Below the pieces are notes generated by a model. That model did no database searches. It was not told where the DNA came from and saw nothing but the letters and a program-made list of their open reading frames with translations. From contig CAVZAE010000022.1 of NCBI GenBank assembly GCA_963773195.1, forward strand, positions 1 to 64,000: a stretch of DNA of 64,000 bases. The letters run 5' to 3'. Origin of the DNA: CAIWHR01 sp963773195 (lineage in GTDB: Bacteria; Pseudomonadota; Gammaproteobacteria; Burkholderiales; Casimicrobiaceae). Shown here piece after piece: positions 24,632 through 33,880 of the stretch. Every line of letters starts with the position of its first letter. The stretch's first letter is position 1. Made by a program: the position numbers and the translations under genes.

Positions 24632-26734
24632 AGCGCGATCGACGGTCGCGCGCTCGGCGCCCCCGGAGCACGGCACTCTCTGCGGCGCAGATCCGCTGGC
24701 TCGGCGTCTTCCTGCTCGCGACCGCCTTGCCGCAGGTCCCGTTCGTGCCGATGTGGGTGGCGGGGTTCGGAATCATGCTGCTCGCACTGCGGCTGCTTCT
24801 CCTGCACCGCGATCGCGCGCGCGCCGACGCCAAGCCCGCGCGCATTCCGTCGTGGGCGCTCGCGCTCTTCGCGATCGCCGCCGGCTTCGCGATCCGGCAG
24901 TCGTTCGGCGTCTTCCTGGGGCGCGATCCGTGCGTCGCGTTCCTGTTCGTGCTCGCCGGAATCAAGTACCTCGAAGCGCGCACGGTGCGTGACGGGACGT
25001 TGCTCGTCTGCCTCGGCTGCTTCGAGACTGTGACGCCTTTCTTCTACAGCCAGTCGCTCCTGTCCGCGCTGGCTGCGCTGCCGGCGCTGGCCGTCCTCGG
25101 GATCGTGTTGCAGGTGCTGGCGCAACCCTCGCTCTCCGACCTGCCGCTCGCCGCGTGGCGCGCGCCGCTCGTTCGGAGCGCACGGCTGTTCGCGCAGGGG
25201 ATTCCGTTGGCGCTCGTGCTGTTCGTGTTCTTCCCACGCCTCGCGGGCCCGCTGTGGAGCCTGCCCGCCGATGCGGGCGCCCGGTCGGGACTCTCGGACC
25301 GGATGGCGCCCGGCACCATCAGCGAGCTTTCGCTCGACGATTCGGTTGCGTTTCGCGTGGAGTTCGACAGCGCCATGCCGCCGCCGGCGCAGCGTTATTG
25401 GCGCGGGCCGGTGCTTGCGCACTTCAATGGTCGCGAATGGTCGGCGCTCGATCGGCGCACACAGCGGATGCCTCGGCGCCGCGGGCCGCTCCGTTTCGTA
25501 CTGGGTGACGCTCGAGCCGCACTGGAAGCCGTGGCTCCTCGCGCTCGAGATGCCGGCAAGCGCGCCGCTCGCCGAGGTCGACACCACCGCGCGCGGAACG
25601 ACGCCCGCCGTCGGCGTGATCACTGACGATCAGCGCGTCTTCACATCCGGCATGATCACGCAGACGATCCGCTACCGGATGACGTCGGTGCCGGGCGACG
25701 CCTATCCCGCGGGCCCCGGGCTCGAGGCGCAGCGGGCGGACAACCTGCAACTGCCGACACGGGAGTCGAATCCGAGAACGGTCGAGTTCGCACGCGCCCT
25801 TCGGGCCGATCAACCCGACGATGCCGATTTCGTGCGCGCCGCGCTCCGTTTCTTCCGCACCGAGCCGTTCTTCTACACGCTGGCGCCGCCTCTCCTGCCG
25901 GGGCCCGATCCCGTCGATGCTTTCCTGTTCGACAGCCGCCGCGGCTTCTGCGAGCACTACGCGAGCAGCTTTGTCGTGCTTGCGCGCGCCGCCGGCATCC
26001 CCGCGCGCGTGGTGACCGGCTACCAGGGCGGCGAGCTCAATCCGACCGGCGGCTACCTGATCGTTCGCCAGTCCGACGCTCACGCGTGGGCGGAGGTGTT
26101 GATCGGCGGGCAATGGCGCCGCGTCGACCCGACAGCCGCCGTCGCGCCGTCGCGCATCGAGCGCGGCCTGGGCGGAGCGCTGCCATCGAGCGAGTTCGTT
26201 CCGCTGTTCGCCCGTCTCGACCAGAGTTTCTTGAAGGATCTCCAGCTCTCGTGGGATGCCTTCAACTATGACTGGCGCCGCCACGTCATCGGCTTCAACT
26301 ACACGAAGCAACGCTCGTTGTGGCGCGACTGGAATCTCGATCGCCTTCCGGGGGGCGTGCTGGCGGCGCTCGTCGCCACGCTTGCGGGCGTGTGGGGAGC
26401 GATCACGCTGGGTGTCCTCGCGTGGTGGCGGCGCAGGAGCGGCGACCGCGCCCGTGTGCTCTGGGACGCATTGTGCCGACGGCTCGCAACCGCGGGGTTG
26501 CCGCGACAGCCGTCCGAGGGACCGCTGGCATACGGCGCGCGGGCTTCGACGCGCTGGCCCGAATTCGCCGTCGCATTCCAGGTCGTCGCCGATTCGTATG
26601 CGCAGCTGCGCTACGGTCCCGCACCGGCAACGCCCGGTGCCGAGCGTGCGCGTGCGGTCGCGCTCGCAGGACTTGCACGCGCGATCGCGTTGCTGCCGGC
26701 GCCGGCCGTGCTTCGCGCGCTCCAAGCGCGCTAG
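24628..26734 (+). CDS. TgpA-like transglutaminase membrane protein (DUF3488 + TGase), one frameshift
   Basis: The first part has about five membrane helices (DUF3488 region) and a periplasmic beta region up to WSALDRRTQRMPRRRGPLRF. There, near 25490, the coding frame changes and continues as YWVTLEPHWKPWLLALEMPA to the stop at 26734. The second part contains the papain-like transglutaminase core: SRRGFCEHYASSFVVLARAA (Cys), SDAHAWAEVLIGGQWRRVDP (His and Asp). A last helix and a cytoplasmic tail follow. The split is one net single-base change, so a sequencing error is likely. Intact, it would be about 700 residues, normal for TgpA. Confidence 0.85.
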
Positions 26735-26739
26735 ATGTT

Positions 26740-27765
26740 CTAGAGAAGATCTTCGCGTTCCATGCCGCGGCGCGCGAGTCGGGACCGGAGTTTCTCGAGC
26801 GCTTCCGCCTGGATCTGTCGCACGCGCTCGCGCGTAACATCGAGCTCGCCGGCGAGCTCCTCGAGCGTCGCGACGTCCTGTCCATGGAGACCGTAGCGGC
26901 GCTCGATGACCTTGCGCTGGCGCTCGTTGAGCTCCGAGAGCCACAGCCGGACCCACGCCTCGATCTCGGCGTTGTGCAGCAGCAGCTCGGGCGCGAGTGC
27001 GCCCTCGTCGGCGACACCCTCGGCGACCGACACGCCACCCTCCCGGTCGAGCGGCGCGTCGAGCGAGGTCACGTGCTCGTTGTAGCGAAGCACGCGGCGC
27101 ACTTGCTCGACCGGCTTGTCCAAAAGGTGCGCGACGTCGTCGAGCGTGACGTCGCGGCCATCCGGAATGCCGTGCATCTCGAGGTAGCGCAGCGCGCGGA
27201 GCACGACATTGAGCTCCTTCACCACGTGCGCCGGGAGGCGGATCGTGCGCGACTGGCTCATGATCGCCCGCTCGACGCTCTGGCGGATCCACCAGGTCGC
27301 GTACGTCGTGAACCGGAAACCACGCTCGGCATCGAATTTCCCGAGCGCGTGGATGAGGCCCAGGTTGCCCTCCTCGATCAGGTCCGGCAGCGCGAGCCCG
27401 CGGTTCGTGTAATGCTTCGCGATGCTCACGACCAGACGCAGGTTGCGCTCGATCAGCTGCTGGCGCGCGGCGAAGTCGCCTTTCGCCATCGCGCGCGCAA
27501 GCGCGAGCTCTTCGCCGGCCGTGAGCAGCGAGTGCTGGCCGATGTCGTTGAAGTAAATCTGCGCGATGTCGTTGACGAAGTCCGACGACAGCCCGGGCTC
27601 GGGCTCGGCGAGCGGCAGCTCCGCCGTCCAGCGGTCGGGTTCCGGCGCGGATGCGGGTGCCGCCTCTTCGGGCTCGGCATCGACGGGGCGCGGATCCGCA
27701 GGCTCGAAGCCAGGGAGCTCGGGATCGGGGTCGGCGTCGCCGCGCGCGTCCCGCGCGGCGCTCAT
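26740..27765 (-). CDS. rpoS: RNA polymerase sigma factor RpoS
   Basis: This is the stationary-phase/general-stress sigma factor of 341 residues. Region 1.2 (DIAQIYFNDIGQHSLLTAGE), region 2 (ERNLRLVVSIAKHYTNRGLA; DLIEEGNLGLIHALGKFDAE; TYATWWIRQSVERAIMSQSR), region 3 and the region 4.2 helix-turn-helix (LEELAGELDVTRERVRQIQA) are all present. The N-terminus has an acidic/Pro-rich extension. The start overlaps the nlpD stop as ATGA. Position at the end of surE-pcm-nlpD-rpoS separates it from RpoD and RpoH. Confidence 0.96.
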   Translation of the reverse strand: MSAARDARGDADPDPELPGFEPADPRPVDAEPEEAAPASAPEPDRWTAELPLAEPEPGLSSDFVNDIAQIYFNDIGQHSLLTAGEELALARAMAKGDFAARQQLIERNLRLVVSIAKHYTNRGLALPDLIEEGNLGLIHALGKFDAERGFRFTTYATWWIRQSVERAIMSQSRTIRLPAHVVKELNVVLRALRYLEMHGIPDGRDVTLDDVAHLLDKPVEQVRRVLRYNEHVTSLDAPLDREGGVSVAEGVADEGALAPELLLHNAEIEAWVRLWLSELNERQRKVIERRYGLHGQDVATLEELAGELDVTRERVRQIQAEALEKLRSRLARRGMEREDLL

Positions 27766-28833
27766 GCGGGCGGCAACAGCTTCAGCGGATCCACCGGCGT
27801 ACCGTGGTGGCGGATCTCGAAGTGCAGCATCACCTGGTCCGCGTCGGTGTTGCCCATCTCCGCGATCTGCTGGCCCTTCGTCACCTGCTGACCTTCCTTG
27901 ACCAGGATCTCGCGGTTGTGCGCGTAGGCGGAAAGCCACGTGGCGTTGTGCTTGACGATCACGAGCTTGCCGTAGCCCCGGATGCCCGTGCCCGCGTAGA
28001 CGACCTTGCCCGATGCGCTGGCGACGACCGGCTGACCCGCACGTCCGGCGATGTCGATACCCTTGAGGTTCGGATTCTCCGAGCCGCCTGTGACAAGCTT
28101 CCCGTTGGCGGGCCACATCCAGGCGACCTTGTCCTCGTCGTTGGCGACCTCGGGCGAAGGTGCAGGCGCCGGTTTGGCCTCGGGGATCGCGGGCGCCTTC
28201 GGCGGCTCGATGCGCGCGACAACCGGGGGCGGCGTCGCTTCGGGGAGGGGAGCGGGCGGCGGCATTGCGGCGGCGGCCTTCTGGATATCGCGCAGCGCTT
28301 GCTCGGAATACGGCTCCTTCAGCGCCTTGGGCTGCGTCTTGTAGTTGTCGGTGTTGCGCGCACCGGGCGCGACGCGGCGTCGCGGCCGACGCTGACGGCG
28401 GCCTCATGTCGCCGGTCACGACGGGTGGCGCCGTGCGCAACGGCATCGTGGTCACCCCTGCAGCCGTGGGCGCAGTGCCTTCACCGGGCGGTGCGAGGCG
28501 CAGCGTCTGCCCTTCGCGAATCATGTTGATGTTCTCGATCCCGTTCCACGCCGCGAGCTCGCGATAGTCGAGGCCGTTGTCGAGCGCGATCTTGTAGAGC
28601 GTATCGCCGCGCTTCACCGTGTAAGTCTGCACCCGCGCCTCGGCCTCGGGCGCCGGTCCGGGCGCAGGCGTGGGTGCGGCGACGACCGGCGGCGGCGACG
28701 GCCGCGTCGCGCGTTCCTCGACCGGCGCCTTGCGCTGCGTCGCGCAGCCCGCGACAACGATCGCAAGCGCGAACGCTGCGAGACGGACGGCTCGGGAAAC
28801 GAAGATGGGATCGGCGGTGAGGAAGCGCGACAT
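27762..28833 (-). CDS. nlpD: NlpD-like lipoprotein, LysM + degenerate M23 domain, one frameshift
   Basis: This is an outer-membrane lipoprotein that in relatives activates the amidase AmiC at the septum. A lipobox AIVVAGC ends at Cys30, a LysM domain covers about 69-113 (QTYTVKRGDTLYKIALDNG; NINMIREGQTLRLA), and the C-terminal part is an M23-type fold (NLKGIDIAGRAGQPVVASAS; MLHFEIRHHGTPVDPLKLLP). The zinc ligands of active M23 enzymes are absent, as usual in NlpD. Near 28370 the frame changes (the true reading resumes as APGARNTDNYKTQPKALKEP). As nlpD is conserved and sits in a conserved operon, this is probably a sequence error. Confidence 0.88.
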
Positions 28834-28851
28834 CGAGACGTTCGAAAGGCC

Positions 28852-29535
28852 TCACGCGAGGCCGGGGAGCAACGGCACGAATCTTACCGCATCGTACGTC
28901 TGCTCACGGAGCCCGCCGGGCGCGGCCTCGATCACCGTCAGCATCTGCACGCGCTCACCGGGCTCGCCGCCCTGCGCGAGCGGCAGCACCATGCGACCAC
29001 CCGGGACGAGATGCTTGAGCAGCGAAGTCGGCACATGCGTCGCACCCGCGGTCACGACGATCGCGTCGACCATGATCGCTTCGCCCAGGTCGGCGGCTCC
29101 GTCGCCGTGCATCAGGCGGACATTCTTGACCTTGAGCGCCTGCAGATTGCGGCGTGCCTTCGCGACGAGCGCGCCGATCCGCTCGACGGTGTAGACGTCG
29201 TCCGCGATCTGCGCGAGCACGGCCGTCTGATAACCGCAGCCGGTTCCCACCTCGAGCACGCGCGCGAGCGTCCCGCCGTTCCGCGCGAGCTCTGTCATCC
29301 GCGCCACCACCCACGGCTGCGAGATCGTCTGGCCGCTGCCGATGGGGAGCGGCGTGTCCTCGTAGGCGCGGCTCGCGAGCGCCTCGTCGACGAAGATGTG
29401 GCGTGGCACCGCATTCATCGCCGCGAGCACGACTTCGTCGCGAATGCCGTCCGCGCGCAGCCGCTCGATCATGCGCGCGCGCGTGCGCGTCGACGTCATG
29501 CCGATGCCTACCAGCTTCTCCCCTCGCGTCGCCAT
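28852..29535 (-). CDS. pcm: protein-L-isoaspartate O-methyltransferase
   Basis: It repairs isoaspartyl residues in damaged proteins using SAM. The length of 227 residues is typical. Motifs seen: DTPLPIGSGQTISQPWVVAR (the substrate loop), the SAM motif RVLEVGTGCGYQTAVLAQIA, DVYTVERIGALVAKAR and VDAIVVTAGATHVPTSLLKH. It lies 13 bases after surE and 18 before nlpD, within the stress operon that ends in rpoS. ATG 29535 is chosen for the short spacer; an internal ATG 12 codons later is an alternative. Confidence 0.95.
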   Translation of the reverse strand: MATRGEKLVGIGMTSTRTRARMIERLRADGIRDEVVLAAMNAVPRHIFVDEALASRAYEDTPLPIGSGQTISQPWVVARMTELARNGGTLARVLEVGTGCGYQTAVLAQIADDVYTVERIGALVAKARRNLQALKVKNVRLMHGDGAADLGEAIMVDAIVVTAGATHVPTSLLKHLVPGGRMVLPLAQGGEPGERVQMLTVIEAAPGGLREQTYDAVRFVPLLPGLA

Positions 29536-29548
29536 TCCGTCCCCGATC

Positions 29549-30289
29549 CTAGTGTTCGAGCCACGCCGCGACCCGTGGCATCTCGTCGCGGTTCGTGAGG
29601 TCGATCTGCAGCGGCGTGATCGACACAAAGCGGTGCTCGACCGCGTGGAAATCAGTGCCCTCCCCTGCGTCGGCGGCCGCGCCGGCCGCGCCGACCCAAT
29701 ACACCGTCTCGCCGCGCGGGCTTTTCGTCTTGATCACGTTTTCCGCCTTGTGCCGGCGCCCGAGACGCGTGATCCGGAAGCCGACGAGCTCGGGCTTCGG
29801 GATGTCGGGCACATTGACGTTGAGGAGCCATCCGCCCAGCGCATGCCGGCGGTGGCGCTCGAGCAATTCCAGCGCGACGTCGGCCGCGGTATCGAAATGC
29901 GCGGCCGTCTTCGAGGCGAGCGAGATCGCGATCGAGGGAATCCCCAGCAGATAGCCCTCGGTGGCGGCTGCGACGGTGCCCGAGTAGATCGTATCGTCAC
30001 CCATGTTGGGGCCGAGGTTGATACCCGAGATCACCATGTCCGGCAGCGCGTCGAGGAGTCCCGTCACCGCGAGATGCACGCAATCGGTAGGCGTGCCGTT
30101 GACGAAGCGGAAGCCGTTCGGTGCGGTACGCACGGTCAACGGACGATCGAGCGTGAGCGAATTCGACGCGCCGCTCCGGTCGCGTTCGGGCGCGACGACG
30201 GTCAGGTCGGCGTGCGGCGCGAGCGCCGCGGCGAGGCGCTCGATGCCCGGTGCGAAATAGCCGTCGTCGTTGGATAGAAGGATGCGCAT
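29549..30289 (-). CDS. surE: 5'/3'-nucleotidase SurE
   Basis: This is a metal-dependent survival nucleotidase of 246 residues. The signature MRILLSNDDGYFAPGIERLA holds the metal-binding Asp pair. RDRSGASNSLT, NGTPTDCVHLA and SGINLGPNMGDDTIYSGTVA are the other active-site blocks. It is the first gene of surE-pcm-nlpD-rpoS. I use ATG 30289; the frame has two more codons upstream ending in another ATG. A TATAAT box stands 18 bases upstream. Confidence 0.96.
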   Translation of the reverse strand: MRILLSNDDGYFAPGIERLAAALAPHADLTVVAPERDRSGASNSLTLDRPLTVRTAPNGFRFVNGTPTDCVHLAVTGLLDALPDMVISGINLGPNMGDDTIYSGTVAAATEGYLLGIPSIAISLASKTAAHFDTAADVALELLERHRRHALGGWLLNVNVPDIPKPELVGFRITRLGRRHKAENVIKTKSPRGETVYWVGAAGAAADAGEGTDFHAVEHRFVSITPLQIDLTNRDEMPRVAAWLEH

Positions 30290-30306
30290 CGGCACCGACC
30301 GGATTG

Positions 30307-30312
30307 ATTATA
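30307..30312 (-). promoter_or_regulatory. possible -10 box of surE
   Basis: A perfect TATAAT reads on the minus strand 18 bases before the surE ATG, inside an inverted repeat TTGATT...AATCAA (30304-30326). No good -35 is at 16-18 bases, so if used it would need an activator or an extended element. The leader would be only about 11 bases. Confidence 0.3.
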
Positions 30313-30372
30313 GCGCGCGCAATCAATTATCCTCGATCGGCAGCCGCTATTTCGGGCGCGCGCGCTTCGCCA

Positions 30373-30562
30373 ATGACAGAATCCGCCACTTCCGACTTGG
30401 CCGAGCATCGCCGCACGCTTGCCGGCACGACGCTTGCGCAACTGTTTGCGCGCGATGCCGATCGTTTCGCGCATCTGTCGTTTGCCTGGGACGACTTGTC
30501 GACTTGTCGAAGGAGCGCCTCGCGCGCGCGACACGCCACGCGACCGTCCCGCTGCCGCGCGG
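30373..30562 (+). pseudogene. pgi: glucose-6-phosphate isomerase 5' remnant
   Basis: From ATG 30373 the reading EHRRTLAGTTLAQLFARDAD and RFAHLSFAWDDL matches the start of bacterial Pgi. Near 30497 the frame changes, and VDLSKERLARATRHAT continues the Pgi helix in a different phase. The match then ends at about 30560, exactly where the antisense gene for the Cys/Met PLP enzyme ends. Only about 60 of roughly 540 residues remain. This looks like a deletion or rearrangement breakpoint that removed most of pgi, or a misassembly joint. Confidence 0.65.
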
Positions 30563-31708
30563 CTACGGGAGAGCCTGCTCGATATCCTCGATCAGGTCGT
30601 CGACGTGCTCGACGCCGATCGACAAGCGCACGAGATCCGGCGGGCACAACGTTCCGGGCCCCTCGACGCTAGCGCGATGCTCGGCCAGGCTCTCGACCGA
30701 CCCGAGCGATGTCGCCCGCTTGAACACGCGCAATCGCGCCGTGAAGGCGCGGGCGGCCTGCTCGCCATCGCGAAGCCGCAGCGACATCATGGCGCCGAAG
30801 CGGCCGTGCATCTGGCGAGCGGCGATCACATGCCCCGGGTGCGACGGCAGCCCGGGATACAGCACGTGCGACAGTCTGGCATCGCCCTGGAAGCGGAGCG
30901 CGATCGCGTGCGCGTTGTCGCAGGCGGCCGCCATCCGCAGGTGCAGCGTACGCATGCCGCGCAGGAGCAGCGAGGCCTCGAACGGGCCCAGCACTCCGCC
31001 TCCGGCGCCGCGCACATAGCGGATCCGTTGCCACAGCGCATCGTCCTCGGCGGTCGCCAGCGCACCGGCGATCACGTCGGAATGCCCGTTCAGGTACTTG
31101 GTGGCCGAGTGCATGACGATCCGCGCGCCGAGCTCGAGCGGGCGGGTCAAGAGGGGCGTCGCGACCGTCGAATCGACGGCGACGATCGCGCCGCATGCGC
31201 GAGCGATCTCGCTCGCCGCGGCGATGTCGGTGATATCCCACGTCGGATTGGCGGGCGTTTCGATCCAGATCACGCGCGGCCGGCGCGCCTTCGCCTTCGC
31301 GGCGAGATCGTCGATCGACGAATTCTCGTAGAGCTCGATGGCGAGACCCCAGCTCCCCGCGAAATCGAGCAGCCATTTGCGCAGCGCCCAATACATATGG
31401 CGCGGGGCAAGTACCGCATCGCCGGGAGCGAGCGAAGAGAACACGGTCGCCGCGGCCGCCTGGCCCGACGCGAACACGAGCGCCGAGGCGGCCCCTTCGA
31501 GCGTAGCGACGAGCGCCTCCACCCGGTCGTAGCTCGGGTTGTCGGCACGCGAATAAACGCGCCCCCCCGGGTACGAGCCGTCGGTGCCGCGCTCGTACGT
31601 CGTCGAGACGTTGATCGGCGGCACGATGTCGCGATGAGGATCGGCGACCTGGCCCAACCCTTGCGCGGCAAGCGTTTCAGCGTGAAGCGGAAACTTGGCG
31701 GCTCTCAC
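30563..31708 (-). CDS. Cys/Met metabolism PLP enzyme (cystathionine gamma-synthase/beta-lyase type)
   Basis: The protein has 381 residues of fold-type I PLP enzyme. The N-terminus (HRDIVPPINVSTTYERGTDG; VYSRADNPSYDRVEALVATL) and the PLP lysine motif (MHSATKYLNGHSDVIAGALA) are those of the Cys_Met_Meta_PP family. It could be cystathionine gamma-synthase (metB), beta-lyase (metC) or an O-acyl-homoserine sulfhydrylase; the residues needed to choose cannot be judged by eye. It faces the pgi remnant and follows mltB on the same strand after a 10-base gap. Confidence 0.88.
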   Translation of the reverse strand: MRAAKFPLHAETLAAQGLGQVADPHRDIVPPINVSTTYERGTDGSYPGGRVYSRADNPSYDRVEALVATLEGAASALVFASGQAAAATVFSSLAPGDAVLAPRHMYWALRKWLLDFAGSWGLAIELYENSSIDDLAAKAKARRPRVIWIETPANPTWDITDIAAASEIARACGAIVAVDSTVATPLLTRPLELGARIVMHSATKYLNGHSDVIAGALATAEDDALWQRIRYVRGAGGGVLGPFEASLLLRGMRTLHLRMAAACDNAHAIALRFQGDARLSHVLYPGLPSHPGHVIAARQMHGRFGAMMSLRLRDGEQAARAFTARLRVFKRATSLGSVESLAEHRASVEGPGTLCPPDLVRLSIGVEHVDDLIEDIEQALP

Positions 31709-31718
31709 GAAAGGAATA

Positions 31719-32735
31719 TTAGCGCGCCGCCTTGATGGCGCGCGCGAGCTCGCTCACCGCGGCGGCGTAGAGGCGGCTTCTGTTGTAGCGCGTCAACACG
31801 TAGAAGTTCTGGCAGGCGATCCAGTAACTCGCGCCCTCGACGCCCTCCGCATCGCGCTCCTCGAGCAGTAGCACCCCCACGGGATCCCTCGCCATGTCCC
31901 ACGGCGTCCACGCGGGGGCGATGCCGTCCGCCGCCCACGCGTCAAGCGTCCGCCGCTCGCTGATCCCACCGTCGAGGCGACGCTGCACCGCGGGCAGGTT
32001 GTCTTCAGCGATCGCCGCAGGCAGGAGCACGGGCTGGCCACGCTGCCAGTCGTGCCGCGCGAGAAACGAGGCCACGCTGCCGGCGATGTCGGCCGGACTC
32101 CGCCAAAGATCGATCCGGCCGTCGCCGTCGAAATCAACGGCGAACTCCCGATAGCTGCCCGGCATGAACTGCGGCAATCCGAGCGCGCCGGCGTAGGAAC
32201 CCTGGAAATCGAGCGGCGCTACGTGCTGCTCGCGTGCGAGCAGCAGGAACTGCCGGAGCTCGCCGCGGAAGAATGCCGCGCGGCGCGGATAGTCGAATGC
32301 GAGCGTCGTGAGCGCATCGAGCGCGCGATGCGAGCCGGTGTTCCGGCCGTAGTAGGATTCGACCCCGACGATCGCGACGATGATCTCGGCGGGCACGCCG
32401 TACCGCTCCTCCGCCCGCGCCAGAGGCTCCGCATTGGCGTTCCACCAGGCAACCCCTCCGGCGATGCGCCCGTCCGACAGGAACCGCGGCGCATACTCGT
32501 ACCATTTCGGCGGCTCGACCAGCGGCCGCTGCATCGCTTCGATGATCTTCGGCTGGAAGCGCGCCTGCGCGAACGCGTGCCGGAGTGTCGCACGGTCGTA
32601 GCCGTCGACAGCCGCCATCTCGTCGATGAATGCACGCACGTCCGCGCGCTCCGCGTAGCCCTTCGGCGCCGCGGCGGCGGGCGCTGCGAGCACAACGCTG
32701 GCGAGCATCAGGACGAAGCGAAGGTCGCGGCGCAT
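31719..32735 (-). CDS. mltB: lytic murein transglycosylase B
   Basis: This is a periplasmic enzyme that cuts peptidoglycan glycan strands to 1,6-anhydromuropeptides. A signal peptide (RRDLRFVLMLASVVLAAPAA) precedes about 315 residues with the SltB/MltB pattern. The catalytic Glu is in VGVESYYGRNTGSHRALDAL, followed by LGLPQFMPGSYREFAVDFDG and a DGDGRIDLW calcium-like loop. No lipobox Cys is seen, so this is a soluble form. ATG 32735 gives a clean signal peptide; the frame could begin at 32771, only nine bases from the divergent pyrD start. Confidence 0.93.
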   Translation of the reverse strand: MRRDLRFVLMLASVVLAAPAAAAPKGYAERADVRAFIDEMAAVDGYDRATLRHAFAQARFQPKIIEAMQRPLVEPPKWYEYAPRFLSDGRIAGGVAWWNANAEPLARAEERYGVPAEIIVAIVGVESYYGRNTGSHRALDALTTLAFDYPRRAAFFRGELRQFLLLAREQHVAPLDFQGSYAGALGLPQFMPGSYREFAVDFDGDGRIDLWRSPADIAGSVASFLARHDWQRGQPVLLPAAIAEDNLPAVQRRLDGGISERRTLDAWAADGIAPAWTPWDMARDPVGVLLLEERDAEGVEGASYWIACQNFYVLTRYNRSRLYAAAVSELARAIKAAR

Positions 32736-32779
32736 CGAGCGGGTAGAGACGAAGCGCGCGAATGGTATCATCGCCGCGG

Positions 32780-33796
32780 ATGTATCCGCTGTTCCGCCCG
32801 CTCTTCTTCGCGCTTGATCCGGAGACCGCGCACGAGCTCGTGTTCGCGGGCCTCGACGCAGCGGCCCACACGGGCCTCGCGCGCGCGTTCGCGCCGCGGG
32901 TGCCGTCCTCGCCCGTCACCGCGATGGGGCTCTCGTTCCCGAACCGGGTAGGCCTGGCCGCAGGACTCGACAAGGACGCTGCGCACATCGATGCGCTAGG
33001 CGCGCTGGGCTTCGGTTTTCTCGAATGTGGAACGGTCACGCCGCGCGCGCAGCCGGGCAATCCGCGGCCGCGGCTCTTCCGCTTGCCCGACGCCGAGGCG
33101 CTGATCAACCGGATGGGCTTCAACAATCTCGGGGTCGAGCGCTTTCTCGCGAACGCGCGTCGCGCCGCATGGCCGGGCGTCCTCGGCCTCAACATCGGCA
33201 AGAACTTCGACACCCCGAACGCGCGCGCCGTCGACGACTACGTCGCGTGCCTGCGCGCGGTCCACGCCCGGGCTTCCTACGTGGCCGTCAACGTGAGCTC
33301 GCCGAACACCAAGGGACTGCGCGAGTTGCAGTCGGACGAGGCACTCGCGGCGCTCCTGACCACGCTCAAGCGCGAGCAGGCGGCGCTCGCGGACGCGAGT
33401 GGCAAGTACACGCCGCTCGCGGTGAAGATCGCGCCCGACCTCGCGCCTGCCGCACTGGCCGCAATCGCGAAGCTGCTGGTCAGCTTGCGCGTCGACGGCG
33501 TGATCGCGACGAACACAACCGTCGCGCGCGATGCGGTCAAGGGTGTGCGTTTCGCCGAGGAAGTGGGCGGGCTCTCGGGGCGGCCGTTGCGCGATGCCGC
33601 GACAGCGGTCATCCGTACGCTCGCGAAGGAGCTCGACGGCGCGCTGCCGATCATCGGCGTCGGCGGCATCCTCGGCGGCGCCGATGCCAAGGAGAAGATT
33701 GACGCTGGCGCGACGCTGGTCCAGATCTACACGGGACTCATCTACCGTGGGCCCGGGCTCGTCGCCGAGTGCGCAGAGGCCCTCGCCACCCCCTGA
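32780..33796 (+). CDS. pyrD: dihydroorotate dehydrogenase, class 2 (quinone)
   Basis: It oxidises dihydroorotate to orotate in pyrimidine synthesis and passes electrons to the quinone pool. The 338-residue enzyme has the N-terminal membrane-associating helix (MYPLFRPLFFALDPETAHEL) that defines class 2. FMN and substrate motifs are NRVGLAAGLDKDAAHIDALG, NRMGFNNLGVERFLANA, VNVSSPNTKGLRELQ (catalytic Ser region) and GVGGILGGADAKEKIDAGAT. It is transcribed divergently from mltB. Confidence 0.96.
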   Translation: MYPLFRPLFFALDPETAHELVFAGLDAAAHTGLARAFAPRVPSSPVTAMGLSFPNRVGLAAGLDKDAAHIDALGALGFGFLECGTVTPRAQPGNPRPRLFRLPDAEALINRMGFNNLGVERFLANARRAAWPGVLGLNIGKNFDTPNARAVDDYVACLRAVHARASYVAVNVSSPNTKGLRELQSDEALAALLTTLKREQAALADASGKYTPLAVKIAPDLAPAALAAIAKLLVSLRVDGVIATNTTVARDAVKGVRFAEEVGGLSGRPLRDAATAVIRTLAKELDGALPIIGVGGILGGADAKEKIDAGATLVQIYTGLIYRGPGLVAECAEALATP

Positions 33797-33880
33797 TCAG
33801 GGGGCGCCGGCTCGAGGCGCCGGACGTAGCCTTGGCGCCGGGCCGCAAGCCGACACGTGGCCTCGGCACCGGAGAATCGC

